Shown here: in pieces, positions 18,101 through 25,490 of the stretch
Numbering within the stretch: position 1 is the stretch's first letter
Layout of the letters: every line of letters starts with the position of its first letter
Assembly (NCBI GenBank): GCA_965219125.1
Contig: CBDCMO010000002.1
Location: 682,001 to 746,000 of the forward strand
Length of the DNA: 64,000 bases
DNA from: JBBSOK01 sp965219125
GTDB taxonomy: Bacteria > Bacteroidota > Bacteroidia > Flavobacteriales > Flavobacteriaceae
Reading direction: 5' to 3'
Position numbers and translations under genes: made by a program
The notes under the pieces: generated by a model
Told to the model about the DNA's origin: nothing
The model's input: the letters and a program-made list of their open reading frames with translations, nothing else
The model's database searches: none

Positions 18101-18807
18101 ATATTATTTGCGAGTTTTGGATCGAAGAGTGGATATTTTCCTCCAAATTCACCATTGGTAATAAGTGGATGCGACATCGCCAAAATTATAGTTTTATCTG
18201 CATTGCCTTTCAGCTCGTCTTCAATTGCAATGAAAAATTTGGTGCGTGTTTTAATATCGCACTTATCATTCATTTTTGGATAGTCGTCCCAGTTTTCAAT
18301 ATACCATTGGGTGTCTATTGTTATTAACTGAATATCCTTTTCAATTTCGATACTTTCAATTGGGCAACCATTATTGGGCTGCAAAACATCATCGTCGTTA
18401 AATTTCGATTTCAAATAATCTTCAATTTTCTCTAAGCCATCAACACCTTTATTCCATTCTAAATCTGCAGGAATTGCTACAACACTTCCTTTAAAACCTT
18501 CAATAGATTTCAAAATTTCATCATTATTCTTTTCATCTTCAGCTTTGAAAGAATTTCCCAAAAATAAAACCACATCTTTGGTGGTTTCCTTATCAGCTAT
18601 AAAATTGCTAAATGCCTTTAATCCAATCGCTTCATTCTTACCCTTATTGCCAGCATTTCCCAAAAGATAAAACGTTTTATCAACTTTTGATGAGAAAGAA
18701 ATATCGCTGCCGTTATATGAATTATTTAAATATTGAGGGGAATACGTTGCACAAGCGGAAAATAATATAGCAAACGCAAAAGTTATAAAGATGTTAATTT
18801 TGTTCAT
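15169..18807 (-). CDS. outer-membrane lipoprotein: decayed phosphoesterase + kinase-like middle + Omp85-like barrel (paralogue B)
   Basis: A 1212-residue paralogue of the next gene with the same three-part layout and a lipoprotein signal ending FSAC. The ATG at 18807 is preferred to an upstream TTG. The phosphoesterase metal motifs are lost: GNAG instead of GDAG (N51), GNS instead of GDN (N85), ADLE instead of GNHE (114-117), SHP instead of HHP and GHDN instead of GHDH (278-281). In contrast, the middle region keeps FDMLVGDWDRHADQW (about 580-594) and KPIPRDRDQVFS (about 608-619), where paralogue A has E for H. The C-terminal barrel carries LGGDTGLRGYRNERF. It is likely a surface protein with an inactive esterase module; whether the middle part is an enzyme is open. 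Confidence 0.78.
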   Translation of the reverse strand: MNKINIFITFAFAILFSACATYSPQYLNNSYNGSDISFSSKVDKTFYLLGNAGNKGKNEAIGLKAFSNFIADKETTKDVVLFLGNSFKAEDEKNNDEILKSIEGFKGSVVAIPADLEWNKGVDGLEKIEDYLKSKFNDDDVLQPNNGCPIESIEIEKDIQLITIDTQWYIENWDDYPKMNDKCDIKTRTKFFIAIEDELKGNADKTIILAMSHPLITNGEFGGKYPLFDPKLANNIMRQVKIQGAISKQDRYNERYNELMDRIKVMTKDSKRLVMVSGHDNSLQYSEQGSTRQVISGSASTATAAALGQFGEFSYGGQGFSTLQIFKDGSTVVTFYKANGDGTSESIFQKRIIPAEKKMTDADFPDSYPGTVQSQVYEDSQVDKTGFYKTVWGQHYRNVYNTKVNAKVALLDTLYGGLKVVRPGGGHQTRSLRLEDKDGKPYNMRALKKSAVQFLQNVLIKNKLVEEDFKNTLPEDLILDFYTAAHPYGAFTIADLADAAEIFHTNPKLFFVPKQEALGKYNDDYGDELYMIVEKPDKAFDGAIFDNADDNEGTDDLLAKLRKDEKYQLDEPTYIRARVFDMLVGDWDRHADQWRWAQYDKDNVKLFKPIPRDRDQVFSNFDGGLLDVVRTLFNTSQQFQVYGKDLKHTAWFNSAGIKLDRSIIENYGREEWIKQAEFIKQNVTDAVIEKAFNELPKEVLDETALDIKEKLKGRRENIVRIAGEYYDYLAKLQTITGTDKDDYFEITRMPEGKTNVKTYRIKNGDKGKLMVDRTFDGKETKEIWLYGLDDDDVFEVKGKGSSPIFIRIIGGQNNDTYKISNGRKIKVYDQKNAENTIEEKGGAAFRLTDNYNFNTYNYLKEKKNINLFLPSIGFNPDDGLAIGISDMYTMNGFQQNPFAQQHRIQAGYYFETQSFNVNYEGEFANIFGNYNFIVGGYFKNPNFSENFFGFGNETVNPEYENDDLFDMDYNRTRTGGYGAHIGLKKDTHYGSTFQYNAKFDAIKVEDTEGRFISLANPIELDKTKYFISAEGIYEYESYDNKINPSRGMNFGLTVGGTQNIEDSDAIFGYVKPNIIFYNALTKNRKLVLKTDVRGQFNIGNNFEFYQGAKLGGDTGLRGYRNERFIGRSSAVAGADLRYSFNKFRTGVTPLQIGIFGGSDVGRVWVSNDTSDKLHSSYGGGFWINAADLVGGTLNVFSGDEGVRLSFGLSLSM

Positions 18808-18859
18808 AAGCAATACTTAACTTTTAATTTTTAGTAATTTGGTTGTACAATTTAAAACT

Positions 18860-20083
18860 ATGGATAAGATTATTGCCGAAGCTGATGAATTTATGCTTCA
18901 CCTTTTCAAAGAGAAACTTCCGAACACCTTTATTTACCACAATTATACGCACTCTAAACGAGTTTATAAAAGTATAAACGAAATTATTGAAAATTCACAA
19001 ATTAGTGTTAAAGATGCAACGATACTGCGCCTTGCGGCACTTCTTCATGACACTGGTTATATAAAATGTCGAGAAGGACACGAAGAAGAAAGTGTAGTGA
19101 TTGCTACCAAGTTTTTGAAGGAAAAGAATGTGGATACAGATATTATTGACGGGGTTGCAAAATGTATTTTGGCCACCAAATTTAAAGATAGCCCTCAAAG
19201 TGCTTTGGAAGAAATGATTAGGGATGCAGATTCTTCCCATTTTGGAAAGGATTATTTTGAAGAAGCCAGCGAATTTTTACGTCAAGAATACAAAAAACAG
19301 GACATTGAAGATTATAGTCCGGAAGAATGGCGAGATGAAAACATAAAATTACTTATTGAAAAGCACGATTTTTATAGTGAATATGCAATACAAAACTGGC
19401 AAGCGCAAAAGCAGGAAAATTTAGCGAAACTTTTAAAGGCGAAGAAAAAAGTAAAGAAAAAGCTGAAGCAAGAAGAAATGAAAGCGCAGCTGAAGGTGAA
19501 ATATAAAGATGCAAGTCCAGATCGCGGTATTCAAACATTTTACAGAACTGCTTTAAAAAACCACATAAAACTTAGTGATATTGCCGATACTAAGGCCAAT
19601 ATCTTACTTTCTGTAAACGCGATTATCATTTCGGTTACATTGGCAAACTTGTTTTCAAAATTTGATACAAATCCATATTTGATTTGGCCTACAACCGTTT
19701 TTGTATTATCAAGCGCGGTAACAATGATTCTTTCGGTTATTGCCACAAGGCCAAATATTACGCGAGGCGAATTCACTAAAGAAGATGTAAAAAATAAGGA
19801 AGTAAACTTGACATTCTTCGGAAATTTCCACAAAATGGAACTTTCCGAATATCAATGGGCTATTAACGAACTTTTAAAAGACAGGGAATATATTTATTCT
19901 TCAATGACCAAGGATTTGTATTTTCTCGGGAAAGTGTTGGATAGAAAATATCGTATTTTACGATTAACCTACACAATTTTTGTTCTAGGAACCGTAATCT
20001 CAATTCTAGCGTTTGGTTTGTCGTTTGGGTTATCTGATATTAGCGTTCAAGAAGTAACCAATATTATTGAACAATCTCATTGA
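18860..20083 (+). CDS. HD phosphohydrolase domain fused to a Pycsar-type (DUF5706/PycTM-like) membrane effector domain
   Basis: A 407-residue protein. The N-terminal half is an HD-domain phosphohydrolase: HNYTHS near residue 28, ALLHDTGY near 63, then EESV and RDADSSHFG. A Lys/Glu-rich linker (about 190-220) leads to a C-terminal region with DIADTKANILLSVNAIII, two adjacent hydrophobic helices and a third near the end, the pattern of the membrane effector domain named PycTM in Pycsar anti-phage systems and found fused to HD domains in many Bacteroidota. The start ATG at 18860 is chosen over an upstream TTG. No cyclic-nucleotide cyclase lies next to it. Its stop is one base from the stop of the convergent GAF gene. 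Confidence 0.8.
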   Translation: MDKIIAEADEFMLHLFKEKLPNTFIYHNYTHSKRVYKSINEIIENSQISVKDATILRLAALLHDTGYIKCREGHEEESVVIATKFLKEKNVDTDIIDGVAKCILATKFKDSPQSALEEMIRDADSSHFGKDYFEEASEFLRQEYKKQDIEDYSPEEWRDENIKLLIEKHDFYSEYAIQNWQAQKQENLAKLLKAKKKVKKKLKQEEMKAQLKVKYKDASPDRGIQTFYRTALKNHIKLSDIADTKANILLSVNAIIISVTLANLFSKFDTNPYLIWPTTVFVLSSAVTMILSVIATRPNITRGEFTKEDVKNKEVNLTFFGNFHKMELSEYQWAINELLKDREYIYSSMTKDLYFLGKVLDRKYRILRLTYTIFVLGTVISILAFGLSFGLSDISVQEVTNIIEQSH

Positions 20084-20084
20084 T

Positions 20085-22454
20085 TTAAGCGTTAATTTGG
20101 GTAAGTAAATCTTCATATGTATAATATTCCTTACTATTATCGTTGCTTCTTGTATATAGGACGCTTACCCTAATTGCTTTGAGACCGGTAACTCCTTGCA
20201 ATTCCTCAAGCTCAAGCATTTCTACATCTTTATCCAACATTTTTTTGAATTGTAAAAAACCGATATATTTTAAATATTCAGCTTCATCTTCTGCTTGTGA
20301 ATATATAATGGCAATTTTTCCTGCTTGCGTAACGCGTTCTTCAGTACCATTTATATTGGCTTTGTCCACGCGTTTTTTAATTACTTCGTAGCGTGCATTG
20401 TACGTACCATCTACATCAAACCGTTTTTCGTCCATTCTAAAACGCAAAGATAAACTGCCGTTAAATGCTAAGATCATACTTGCAACATCCAACGCAACGG
20501 GCAAATTATCCTTAAAACGATAAAAGTTATTTTCCATATCGCACATTACTTGCAACTGCCATAATTTGAGATTATTCAAATAGATTTTATTGAAAGATTT
20601 TGCTTTGGTAATAGATTCGCCAATATACATATTGTGTTCAACGCCATCTGTTTTAAAACGTTCAAAATAATGGGGATACATTTTTTGAGCTTCAATTTGT
20701 TGCTTGTCCAAAATGCTCGCTAAGCGTTTGTTTATATGCATTACGCTATCGTCATAATCTTTTCTATGCTTGTAAACGAAGCCTGTTTCGCTGTCAATGA
20801 GTTCATAATATTCCAAAACTAGAGCGTTTAAGTCTTCGTTTTTACTACTGAGATGTGTAAAAAGCGGTATTATTTCAGAATTTAAAAATGAGAAAACATT
20901 CCGTTCGCTATCAACTTGAAGTTTATCCTTAATTTCAGCTAAATAATTGACAATTCTAAAGTCTAAGGATTCATAAATTGGCAATGGTTCAAGTCTATTT
21001 ATCTTTACTATTATTTTCTGAATATGCTGCAACTGAAGTTTTAAATCTAATTGCGTAGCCAAGTTTCTTGCTTCTGAAGAACCTTTTATATCTATTTGGC
21101 CGTATAAAGGATATACATCTTTAAAAACAATTTCGCGATAAAAAGTTGGGTTTCCTTCAGCAATATCACTTAAATAGCGCTGTGCTTCTTTTTTAAATTT
21201 CCAATGTACACTTGGATGAATTGCGGTACATTCTTCTTGTATAACAAGTTCTATGTCGTTTTCAGATCGTTGCTTTGCCCTAACAACACTATCTATTAAA
21301 AAGGGCATCACATCTTTCAGCTTATTGGCATTTATGGTATTAAGTTCGTTTGCGTTTGGTGAAACCAATTCCAATACTCCCAACAACTTGTCATCTTCAA
21401 CAATTGCCGCAAGCAGCGCACTTTTAAAACCTTGTTTTAATAATTTTTTATAAAGTAAATTTTCAGGATATAGTTTATTATACCGCTCGGCATCTGTAAT
21501 GCAATAAATATCTTTAAGTTTAAAAATGGTGTAATGTGAGGTGCTGCAAAGCGCATCTTTGCAGGCTTGCGAGGTTTTTCCATTCAAAATAAAGCTATCA
21601 ATATCCTTGTATAAAGCCTTTTGAAAAGTTTCTTTTTCCTCATTATAATCTGTAAATCCAATTTTTAGTTGCGTTAAATTAAAAATAGATCTAAAAATGC
21701 GTGCAAAATCTTGATTCATTGTTCCACCGTGAATTTCGCGACGCAGTAAATTGGTCTTAAAGTCGGAAATAGAGACATCCATTGTTACATCTACCAAATT
21801 GGCAATACCGAAGCCTTTTAGAATCCAACTATTTGGTGGAAATTTTTCTTTCCACAGATTTATGTCTTCAAAACTTTCTAAAAGTAGATTAAGGTCTTCG
21901 GTTGTAATATCAATAGCTTCATTCGTTTTTTCAATTTTGAAAAATTCAGCATTATAGGTAACCCGATAATTTTTAATTGTACCATTTTTATTTGGGATAT
22001 TGTAAAAAAGCGGCCGTTTAAAGTCAATATTATAGCCATAATAGGCGTTTAAAATAATGCTACAGCCTAAAATATATTTTTGGTCTTCCTCAAAATTTAT
22101 GAGTATTGGTTCATATTTTTCGCCAGCTTTTTTTAAAATATCCTTGTGGCGCTGTGTACTTTTAATATCAATATTCAAGTACGGAATAGTTGCAAATTTT
22201 ATCTCATTATTTTGCAGAACAGGTGTAAAAATATCGTCCAGGACCAAGTCTATTGCTTCCCGGTTTTCTTGTACTTCTTTTTGAGTTGTTAAACCATTGG
22301 TAAGAATTGGATATTCCTTTTCAACCTCTAAAATTTCTAAAGCACGAGCGCGCGTAAGTCTATTTGTTGAATCTACCTGCTCACGATATTTGTCAAAAAG
22401 TTGACTGAAACTTATTTTTATTTGTAGCGGAAAATCTCCGTTTGCTATTTTCAT
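20085..22454 (-). CDS. large GAF-domain protein, function unknown
   Basis: A 789-residue cytoplasmic protein without signal peptide or membrane helices. The central part (about residues 245-395) reads as a GAF sensor fold: FARIFRSIFNLTQLKIG, then a strand-rich stretch with KSALLAAIVEDDKLLGVLELVSP. The rest is helical, with VMHINKRLASILDKQQ-type segments near 570-590 and an acidic C-terminal region. Proteins of this size with one GAF domain are seen in Flavobacteriaceae, but no output domain (kinase, cyclase, HTH) can be recognised. It converges with the HD/PycTM-like gene with one base between the stop codons and no visible terminator. Confidence 0.7.
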   Translation of the reverse strand: MKIANGDFPLQIKISFSQLFDKYREQVDSTNRLTRARALEILEVEKEYPILTNGLTTQKEVQENREAIDLVLDDIFTPVLQNNEIKFATIPYLNIDIKSTQRHKDILKKAGEKYEPILINFEEDQKYILGCSIILNAYYGYNIDFKRPLFYNIPNKNGTIKNYRVTYNAEFFKIEKTNEAIDITTEDLNLLLESFEDINLWKEKFPPNSWILKGFGIANLVDVTMDVSISDFKTNLLRREIHGGTMNQDFARIFRSIFNLTQLKIGFTDYNEEKETFQKALYKDIDSFILNGKTSQACKDALCSTSHYTIFKLKDIYCITDAERYNKLYPENLLYKKLLKQGFKSALLAAIVEDDKLLGVLELVSPNANELNTINANKLKDVMPFLIDSVVRAKQRSENDIELVIQEECTAIHPSVHWKFKKEAQRYLSDIAEGNPTFYREIVFKDVYPLYGQIDIKGSSEARNLATQLDLKLQLQHIQKIIVKINRLEPLPIYESLDFRIVNYLAEIKDKLQVDSERNVFSFLNSEIIPLFTHLSSKNEDLNALVLEYYELIDSETGFVYKHRKDYDDSVMHINKRLASILDKQQIEAQKMYPHYFERFKTDGVEHNMYIGESITKAKSFNKIYLNNLKLWQLQVMCDMENNFYRFKDNLPVALDVASMILAFNGSLSLRFRMDEKRFDVDGTYNARYEVIKKRVDKANINGTEERVTQAGKIAIIYSQAEDEAEYLKYIGFLQFKKMLDKDVEMLELEELQGVTGLKAIRVSVLYTRSNDNSKEYYTYEDLLTQINA

Positions 22455-22566
22455 TTGTTGTGGTTGTAAACAATAAATATACGCAAATATTGTCTGTATT
22501 TATTTTGTCAACTTACAATTAACAAAATATTGATTGGCGCTGCAAGTTATATAATAAAAATACTAT

Positions 22567-22574
22567 TACTTTTG
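22567..22574 (+). promoter_or_regulatory. candidate -7 promoter element for the TlpA-like gene
   Basis: TACTTTTG matches TAnnTTTG and lies 88 bases before the chosen ATG at 22662. No convincing -33 TTG is found at the usual distance. Confidence 0.3.
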
Positions 22575-22661
22575 CCAAAATTTATAAGAAGATACAAAGC
22601 GTGTTGTGCACCAACATCTCTTCTAATTTTAAACATAAAAGCAATACTAAATTATAAAAAA

Positions 22662-23777
22662 ATGAAACGCATTTTATTACTTCTCATTACTATTTCAATT
22701 TTTTCGTGTAAGGACGATAAAAATTATACTCTAAGTGGAACTGCAACTGGTTTTGCTGATAGTACCCAAATTATGGTTTACAATTTTAAAGAAAACCAAC
22801 CAAACGTAATTGATACTATTTATGTAAAGGAAGGAAAGTTTTCGGCAAAGTACCCAAAGCCAACTGTTGCTGAACTTTACTTTTTGCGACCAAATAATAC
22901 AAACGGTTCTATTATTTTCTTTCCTGAAAAAAATGACTTAAACGTTAATATTTATAAGGATAGTTTGTACGCTTCACGAGTTGAAGGAAGCCAAGAAAAT
23001 GATGATTATACTGCATTTTCTAAAAAAATGTTTGTTTACAATACTGCCAAGCAGAAAAATATGGACGAATTTAGAATGGCTAAACAAGCTAACGATTCTG
23101 TAGATATGGAACCGTTTAAAGCAAAAAATGACAAGATTTTAGACGAAGAAAACGCGTATAAAAAGCAATTTATAAAAGAACATAAAAGTTCAATTTTTAT
23201 ACCAATGCTTATTTCTGAAATGGTACAACGCCAAGAAATTACAATTGATGAAGCGAAAGAAGTAATAAACGGTCTTGATGCAAGAATTAAAGATACTGAA
23301 TTGGTTAAAGAGCTTAGCAAAAACCTTGACAGTATGAATGCTGCTGAAGTTGGCGGTAAAGCGCCACTTTTCAGCGCACCAACACCAGACGGCGGAACCT
23401 TAGCACTAAACGATGCTATGGGAAAATATACAATTATAGATTTTTGGGCATCTTGGTGCAAACCTTGTAGAGCCGAAAACCCGAATGTTGTTGCTATTTA
23501 CAATAAATACCACGAAAAAGGTTTAAATATTATTTCAGTTTCTTTGGACAAAAAAGAAATGAAAGATGCTTGGATTAAAGCAATTGCGGATGATAAAATG
23601 GATTGGTTTCATGTAAGTAACTTAGAATTTTGGCAAGATCCAATTGCGCAACAATACAGCGTTCGCTCTATTCCGCAAACATTTTTGTTGGATGAAAACG
23701 GTGTTATAATCGAAAAAGATTTAAGAGGACCAGCTTTGGATGCTAAAATGGCAGAATTACTTGGCGGAACAATGTAA
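22662..23777 (+). CDS. TlpA-like thioredoxin-fold lipoprotein with N-terminal DUF4369-type domain
   Basis: A 371-residue lipoprotein; the start MKRILLLLITISIFSC at 22662 gives a clean lipoprotein signal with the lipid-bearing Cys at 16, whereas the open frame upstream does not look like a protein. Residues about 20-130 form the small beta-rich DUF4369-like domain usual in Bacteroidota TlpA relatives, followed by a helical linker. The C-terminal third is a thioredoxin fold with FWASWCKPCRAENP (CxxC active site near residue 265) and the cis-proline region RSIPQTFLLDENG. It is probably a periplasm-facing disulfide reductase anchored to a membrane. It is followed by a strong terminator. Confidence 0.9.
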   Translation: MKRILLLLITISIFSCKDDKNYTLSGTATGFADSTQIMVYNFKENQPNVIDTIYVKEGKFSAKYPKPTVAELYFLRPNNTNGSIIFFPEKNDLNVNIYKDSLYASRVEGSQENDDYTAFSKKMFVYNTAKQKNMDEFRMAKQANDSVDMEPFKAKNDKILDEENAYKKQFIKEHKSSIFIPMLISEMVQRQEITIDEAKEVINGLDARIKDTELVKELSKNLDSMNAAEVGGKAPLFSAPTPDGGTLALNDAMGKYTIIDFWASWCKPCRAENPNVVAIYNKYHEKGLNIISVSLDKKEMKDAWIKAIADDKMDWFHVSNLEFWQDPIAQQYSVRSIPQTFLLDENGVIIEKDLRGPALDAKMAELLGGTM

Positions 23778-23836
23778 AATGCTGGACGCTAGAGGCTGGA
23801 TGATTTATGCTGGATGTCAAAGGAAAAATATGTAAG

Positions 23837-23875
23837 AAAATCCTCAACTTCAAATTGAAGTTGAGGATTTTTTTT
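23837..23875 (+). terminator. Rho-independent terminator after the TlpA-like gene
   Basis: A 15-bp stem (AAAATCCTCAACTTC / GAAGTTGAGGATTTT) with a 5-base loop and a following T run. Being A-rich on the other side it could also serve the convergent SIMPL gene. Confidence 0.85.
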
Positions 23876-23901
23876 GTTTTTTAATTAGACCAAACTTTAA
23901 A

Positions 23902-24606
23902 CTATTCCAATATAAACCGAACATTTACGGTTGTTGAAATTTCCATTTCCCCGGCCGCGATAGTTTGTTGTCCGCCGCCATCAGATTCCATTCGCATCAT
24001 TGATGTTTTATACATTGGTTGTGGCGGATAGTTTGTATTACTAAACTCGCTAATAGAAACCGCTTTCCCAACTTTTTGGTTTAAGACTGAAGCATATTCA
24101 TTTGCTTTCATCAATGCGTTTTCGACTGCTTTTTTTCTTGCTTGAGATTCTAATTCATCTTTTTTAGAAGATGAAAAACTTACGTTGTCAATTCTGTTTA
24201 TACCGCTGGAAAGTAATCCGTTCATGGTATCTTCATAATTATCAAGATTTCTAATCTTCACATTTATTGATTGATTGGCAGCATAACTATAGGTTTTAGT
24301 ATTATAGTCATAATTTTTAGCCAAGTTAATGTATTGCGTTTGCACATCTTTATCAGCTATTCCTTGCTTTTTCAAAAATTTTAAAACATCATTTACAATT
24401 CTATCGTTTTGCTGTTTGATTACGGTTGCATCTTTACCTGTATTTTCAACTCGAATAGTTGCAGTAACCTCATCCGGCACAACTTTTACAATTCCCTCGC
24501 CAACAATGTCAACAGTTGCCTGGGTATAAGTTTGATTATTCGTTGTTTGAGCAATCATTGAAGTGCCTATTATTGCTAATATTAAAAAGGTTTTAAATTT
24601 ATTCAT
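23902..24606 (-). CDS. SIMPL-domain (DUF541) periplasmic protein
   Basis: A 234-residue secreted protein with a signal peptide at residues 1-19 (cleavage after SMIA). The mature part is a single SIMPL/DUF541 domain, recognisable from VDIVGEGIVKVVPDEVTATIRVE near the start, the VNDVLKFLKKQGIADKDVQT helix, the SINVKIRNLDNY strand and the KAVENALMKANEYA helix. Members of this family are periplasmic or membrane-facing proteins of poorly known function, related to the stress protein Oxidative stress defence YggE. A monocistronic gene converging on the TlpA-like gene. Confidence 0.87.
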   Translation of the reverse strand: MNKFKTFLILAIIGTSMIAQTTNNQTYTQATVDIVGEGIVKVVPDEVTATIRVENTGKDATVIKQQNDRIVNDVLKFLKKQGIADKDVQTQYINLAKNYDYNTKTYSYAANQSINVKIRNLDNYEDTMNGLLSSGINRIDNVSFSSSKKDELESQARKKAVENALMKANEYASVLNQKVGKAVSISEFSNTNYPPQPMYKTSMMRMESDGGGQQTIAAGEMEISTTVNVRFILE

Positions 24607-24705
24607 TTCTATAATTTTTCTTGTTTAGAGAATAAAGAAACAAAGAATATGCCGCAATTTTTTTAAAGTTGCGTTAATTTTCCAATTCCGCCGAAAAAGA
24701 ACTAA

Positions 24706-25359
24706 TTAAATCTTCCCCATTTTATGCATTACAAAAAGAATTACTATAGGTATTGCCAACACGCCAACCAACCATAATTGTGTACTTAGTATATACGGTG
24801 CAAATGCAATTGTCAGCACATAACCTGCCAAAGCACCACCAAAATGGGCGTCGTGACCTATATTACCCAATCGCTTTTTCATTCCATAAATTGAATAAAG
24901 CAAAAATAGAAGTCCAAAAATATAACCTGGAATGGGAATTGGAATAAAGAAAAACCCAACCATCATATCTGGATTTAGCATAATTGCTGCATATAAAATC
25001 CCCATAACCGCACCACTTGCGCCAACGGCACTGTAATGATATTCGTCTTTGTGAAAATAGAATGACAACAAATTGCCTGCCAATAAACTAGCTATATAAA
25101 TTAGAACAAACTTAGTTACGCCAACCTTTGAAATTACTTGGTTTGAAAAGAAAAAAAGCGTAACCATATTAAACAACAAATGCTGAAAGTCGGCATGTAA
25201 AAATCCAGAAGAAAACATCCGTATTTGCTCCCCGCGCCTAATACCAGCAATATTGAATTTGTATTTTTCAAAAAAATTAAAATCGTTGAAACCTTTGATT
25301 GAAATAAGTACATTAATTCCAATTATTACTATGGTTGCAATATCTATGTTTTGTAACAT
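24706..25359 (-). CDS. rhomboid intramembrane serine protease
   Basis: A 217-residue membrane protein with six hydrophobic helices. Rhomboid active-site residues are present: the HLLFN motif (His60, Asn64) in helix 2, Ser115 within GASGAVMG, and His172 in GHDAHFGG. It should cut substrates within the inner membrane. It is followed on the same strand, after about 130 bases, by nothing of obvious substrate nature; the gene upstream on the minus strand is the M1-like barrel protein. Whether any neighbour is a substrate is unknown. Confidence 0.92.
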   Translation of the reverse strand: MLQNIDIATIVIIGINVLISIKGFNDFNFFEKYKFNIAGIRRGEQIRMFSSGFLHADFQHLLFNMVTLFFFSNQVISKVGVTKFVLIYIASLLAGNLLSFYFHKDEYHYSAVGASGAVMGILYAAIMLNPDMMVGFFFIPIPIPGYIFGLLFLLYSIYGMKKRLGNIGHDAHFGGALAGYVLTIAFAPYILSTQLWLVGVLAIPIVILFVMHKMGKI

Positions 25360-25422
25360 CGTTTAAAAATTAAATAATAAATTACAAGTAAAAAACAAAA
25401 TTCAAATTGTGGTACCTGAAAG

Positions 25423-25479
25423 TTCTGAAAGCTATTTAAAATATTTAGATAACTTTCACAATAAAAATTGCTTTCAGAA
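25423..25479. repeat. 10-bp inverted repeat in the rhomboid upstream region
   Basis: TTCTGAAAGC (25423-25432) is repeated inverted as GCTTTCAGAA (25470-25479) with 37 bases between. It could be a weak terminator stem for the minus-strand gene upstream (stop at 25491) or an operator; there is no clear T run. Confidence 0.35.
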
Positions 25480-25490
25480 TGTACCGAAGA

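Noticed and set aside
18860..22454. A complete Pycsar or other two-gene defence system formed by the HD/PycTM-like gene and the GAF gene
   Set aside because: The two genes are convergent, the GAF protein has no cyclase residues that I can see, and no other defence gene is near.
23779..23826. GCTGGA-rich phrase after the TlpA-like gene, and a similar CACTGCCACTGCC phrase at about 45805-45843, as regulatory sites
   Set aside because: They look like decayed intergenic filler repeats seen at several places in this window; no symmetric arms or conserved placement support a regulatory role.
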